A stretch of DNA of 64,000 bases from Hyaloscypha bicolor E (lineage: Eukaryota > Ascomycota > Leotiomycetes > Helotiales > Hyaloscyphaceae), in NCBI RefSeq assembly GCF_002865645.1, contig NW_020194585.1:496001-560000 (forward strand), read 5' to 3'. Below the pieces are notes generated by a model. That model did no database searches and was not told where the DNA came from. It saw only the letters and a list, made by a program, of their open reading frames with translations. Below are positions 60,606 through 64,000 of the stretch, piece by piece; positions within the stretch are counted from its first letter, which is position 1, and every line of letters begins with the position of its first letter. The position numbers and the translations under genes were made by a program.

Positions 60606-62361
60606 ATGAGCGATATCAAAGTTCCAGAAATTGATCGGGAGAAGGAGGCTTATACGCCGGAAGAAAACACGTTGGGAGTTGTCACTGAAATTGTGAATGC
60701 GTCCGGTCATCGAGATCAATTGGACAGACAATATGGGATATTGAGTATCTGCGGTATGGCATTGACGGTAGACAATGCTTGGGTCGCAATCGGAACATCT
60801 TTGAATGTTGCTATTTGTAAGTTCTGCCAAGCTGGGGACACACACTCCTGTGCTGACTGCTCGTTTGCCAGTCAATGGAGGACCCCCCGGCGTTCTTTTT
60901 GAGCTTCTCATTGCCTGTTTCTATTATTGCTTCATTGCTGCATCGATAGCTGAGGTATGTCTTCCAATCATATCATCAAAATGGGAGAGAAATCTGATCA
61001 GATTTCCTGCAGTTGGTTTCGGCCGTTCCTTCCTCGGGAGGTGTCTACCACTGGGCATCCCTAAGCCCCGGCCCTAAATATGGCCGCGTACTCGGGTTCT
61101 TCACCGGTTCATTGAACTTCTTCGGTTGGCTGTTTGATCTGGCGTCGATCGTATACATCATGTCGGAATTGGTGGTGCAGATGTATGGTCTCTATCACCC
61201 GAATTATGTCCAACAGCCGTGGCACGTATTCGTGGCACTGCTGCTCATTACTTGGATTTGCATTGCCGTCACGATATTTTTCAACAAATACCTACCGTAT
61301 CTCCAACAGTTCGGATTATTTGTGGTTCTTGTTGGTGGTATCGCCACGCTGATTGTTCTGGCTGCGATGCCCAAGAAACACTCAACCAATTCTTTCGTTT
61401 GGACCGACTGGCAGAACAACACAGGCTGGCCGAGTGGTTTTGCCTTCCTGGCAGGTGTTTTGAATGGCGCCTTTACCATCGGAACTCCGGATGCAGTTAC
61501 GCACATGGCCGAGGAGGTGCCGCACCCGAGAAAGGATCTTCCCAAGGCTATTGCGGCCCAGATTATCCTCGGGTCGATCTGTACGTCTACATTCGCTTCC
61601 ATCTTTAGAGTTAAATGGAGAGCAAACGCTAATATGTGACCCCGCAAACAGGCGCTTTCGTTTTCGCCATCGCACTCTTCTATGGAATCAACGATCTCGA
61701 TGCAGTGCTGAATGCCAGCGGCGCATTCCCCCTGGCTGAGATTTATATCCAAGCAACCGGAAGCACAGGGGCAACATTTGGGCTCTTGTTCATCATCTTC
61801 CTGTCTCTGGGGCCCTGCTTGATCGGAACCTTCCTCACGGTTGGTCGAACATGGTGGGCACTCGCTCGTGACAACGCAACCCCATTCTCCGGATTCTTCT
61901 CCAATGTCAACGAAGGTCTCAGTTGCCCAATCGAGTCAACCATCTTCACCGGGATCATGACCACTGCTTTCGGCGCCATCACCCTTGGAAGTCATGCAGC
62001 TTTCTCCGATCTTGTTGGTTCATTCGTTATCCTCACCACCACATCATATGCTCTAGCCATTGGAGGACATCTCTTCACTGGCCGCAAGAACCTTCCACAA
62101 GGCCCCTTCTGGATGGGCAAGACAGGTTACGCCATCAACGCAATTGCAGTCATCTGTATCATCTTCTTCAACATTATCTTCTGTTTCCCGTATGCGCTTC
62201 CGGTCGCCACTGCCACAATGAACTACAACAGCGTTATCCTGGTGGGCGTCACATTCTTGACAACTATTTGGTGGTTCGTGCATGGAAGTGGGAAATACCC
62301 AGGACCCAAACTCGGAGGCTTCATCGTCACGGAAGAGGGCAGACAACTTGCCGAGAAATAA
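60606..62361 (+). CDS. Amino acid/choline-type permease (APC superfamily)
   Basis: Plasma-membrane transporter of the fungal APC family that includes GABA and choline (Hnm1-type) permeases. Start ATG 60606; introns 60817-60871, 60955-61012 and 61581-61651; 523 residues in frame. The N-terminus is hydrophilic (IDREKEAYTPEENTLGVVTE), then about 12 hydrophobic segments. Family motifs: FNGGPPGVLFELLIACFYYC, LVSAVPSSGGVYHWASLSPG, NGAFTIGTPDAVTHMAEEVP and HPRKDLPKAI. It ends GSGKYPGPKLGGFIVTEEGR, the usual C-terminus. The substrate cannot be assigned between GABA, choline and other amino acids. The upstream 60427 frame is not part of the protein. Confidence 0.92.
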
Positions 62362-64000
62362 ATTGGGCTTATATATTGCGATACCACATTAGGAGAGCCT
62401 CTAATGTCGAGCTCTGTCATAGATACCTTTGAAGTTCTTTGCGAACACGTCTGTCTTATTAGGGGCCAAATTTGTAGGATTACAGTACACTAGACTGATT
62501 TTAATTCTCAATCGAGTTGGATCTGGAGTCATCACTTTCAGTTCCGGATTCTCCGGTAATATTCAGTTTCATTTTCAGACACGCGTTACGTTAAGTGGGA
62601 GAAGTTTCTCCTTCCATACTTAGCAAGATCTCGCAATTCATCCTTTCAATCCGGGGAAAGTACCTCGCCCCAAGTCCAGGTATCGATCCGGACCGAAGGT
62701 TCTTGGCGGTATAAACCCCCCGCTGTTGAGGATTTGAGTTTCAAGACCCATGCTCAGACGACCGCGCCAGGAAGCTGCCCGTGCTCCCTCACCATCGGGC
62801 ATTTCCCCATATCCCCACGAATAAAGGTCAGACGATCGCCGCTGCGATAATGCATGCTATACTGCACACATGTATGGCTCAAGCCGTTATCCCGCTGCAG
62901 TTGCAAAATTCCTGCTGCGTGCCTATAGCCGGTTTGATTCGAAATGCAATTGAAACCCTTAAAAAACCCCTACCATATTAATTAATATGAATTATATTAA
63001 TATAAATTAAATTAAATCTTATAGCAATTAATTCCCTATTCTTAGATTTTTAATATCTTTAATATAATAAGAATTTCAAAGCACGTAATTTTTTAATAAA
63101 AGCTTTTTATATTTTAATATTATATAACTAGTGTTTTTTATTAAAGACACATTACTTATAATAACTCGAAATAGATATAAAATAAAATAATTAATTAGCC
63201 TTAAAGTTTATATAAAGCTTTTAATTAATAATTATAATAAAGTAAATTTAAATAAGAGCTATAATAATTTATAAAGAGAAATAAAAGGTTTTATAATAAG
63301 AATAAAGCCTAAAAGAATTTCTAGGGAAAAAAATTATAATTAAGAAAAAAAGCTAAATAGCTTTATAAAATAGTTTTATAAATAATAATAGAGCTTAAAA
63401 GAATTATATATATATAAGCTCTAAAAGTTATGAAAAAAAAAATTATATAAAAATTATAAATAAAAGTAAAGCTTAAAAAAATTATAAGAAAAAATTATTA
63501 TATTAAAAAAAATTCAAAAAAAACTACGAGCTTCTATATATACTAACTAATAAGAACCTTATAATAGGTGCTATATTATAAGAGATAAGAGAGAGAGCTT
63601 ATAAGAATACGTCACGTGATTCTCTTAACCTCGAATCGAGGTCACGGCAAAATTATTACCAGCCCCGGAGCTTGCGTAGTGCCCAGTAATAAGTTCAGCC
63701 AAGTGGCCGAGACCTCGCTGTATCTATTAGTATTAATTTATCAGAGTTGTGTTTAAAAAGTTGTAGTTGTAAAAGGGTAACCGGTTTACGGCTTTTAGGT
63801 CGGACCGACTAAACTATATATTAGGAAAGCCGTTACGGTTCATCCCATGTTTTTACAGTATCCATAGTGAGTGTTGCTGTTAAACCATGTTTTGATCCAA
63901 TAGCAAATTTACCATTGATATGCATTGGTAATACTCTATTCTGCCAACAAACACAGATCGTGCGCTTTGAGTTCGCGTACACTCCAAGCTTCTTATGATA
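62362..64000. other. Intergenic region with a degraded AT-rich repeat relic
   Basis: From about 62980 to 63600 the sequence is nearly all A and T with short AGCTTATA/TATAAAGCTT words and stops in every frame, the same texture as the RIP-mutated transposons elsewhere in the window. Both flanks return abruptly to normal composition. I could not find terminal repeats or a target duplication, and no open frame is supported in the unique flanks. Confidence 0.55.

Noticed and set aside
1..64000. CRISPR array, bacterial operon, prophage or organellar insertion
   Set aside because: No regular spacer array, no Shine-Dalgarno-led tandem genes and no organellar gene content; intron-rich fungal genes throughout.

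Overview
The window is nuclear DNA of a filamentous ascomycete (Pezizomycotina; a leotiomycete-like relative is my inference). The evidence is short 45-80 nt GT-AG introns with fungal branch sites, families that expand in such fungi (HET, NACHT/STAND, DUF6594, NRPS-like reductase, bZIP-DUF3425, fungal BTB), and very AT-rich, stop-filled transposon relics that look RIP-mutated. No RNA gene, CRISPR array or bacterial operon is visible. Gene structures were built by hand from splice signals and frame continuity.

Layout. 1-7.3 kb: the partial A-T-R adenylate-forming reductase and a GT28-type glucosyltransferase with a Vps13-like tail, both on the minus strand. 8.3-9.1 kb: a decayed gene. 10.3-11.6 kb: a secreted lactonase-fold protein. 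12.1-19.9 kb: a 292-bp hAT-type MITE, then a NACHT/STAND pseudogene cut by a 3.6-kb hAT transposon in its Walker B motif. 21.4-27.3 kb: a BTB protein, a degraded ubiquitin-like/Cys-motif gene, and a divergent pair made of a bZIP regulator and a short-chain dehydrogenase. 28.65-38.63 kb: one 9,974-bp AT-rich element with 8-bp target duplications, long subterminal inverted repeats and an integrase-type transposase relic. 38.8-40.7 kb: an FAD-linked oxidase. 41.2-41.9 kb: two nested MITEs. 43.2-46.5 kb: a DUF6594 protein and a single-pass lectin-like protein with a cytoplasmic retropepsin-like segment. 48.1-62.4 kb is mostly intact and core-like: a HET protein, an SPX-domain phosphate transporter, an amine-oxidase-like flavoprotein with one nonsense codon, a class 3 lipase and an amino acid/choline-type permease. 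The right edge is another AT-rich relic.

How it works together. This is accessory, transposon-rich DNA. Secondary-metabolism-type enzymes (reductase, glucosyltransferase, FAD oxidase, dehydrogenase, bZIP regulator) lie among self/non-self genes (NACHT, HET), but repeats separate them and I do not claim a single cluster. The most unusual items are the precise hAT interruption of the NLR gene, the 10-kb element, and the lectin/transmembrane/triplicated DTG-like/coiled-coil protein at 44.7-46.5 kb.
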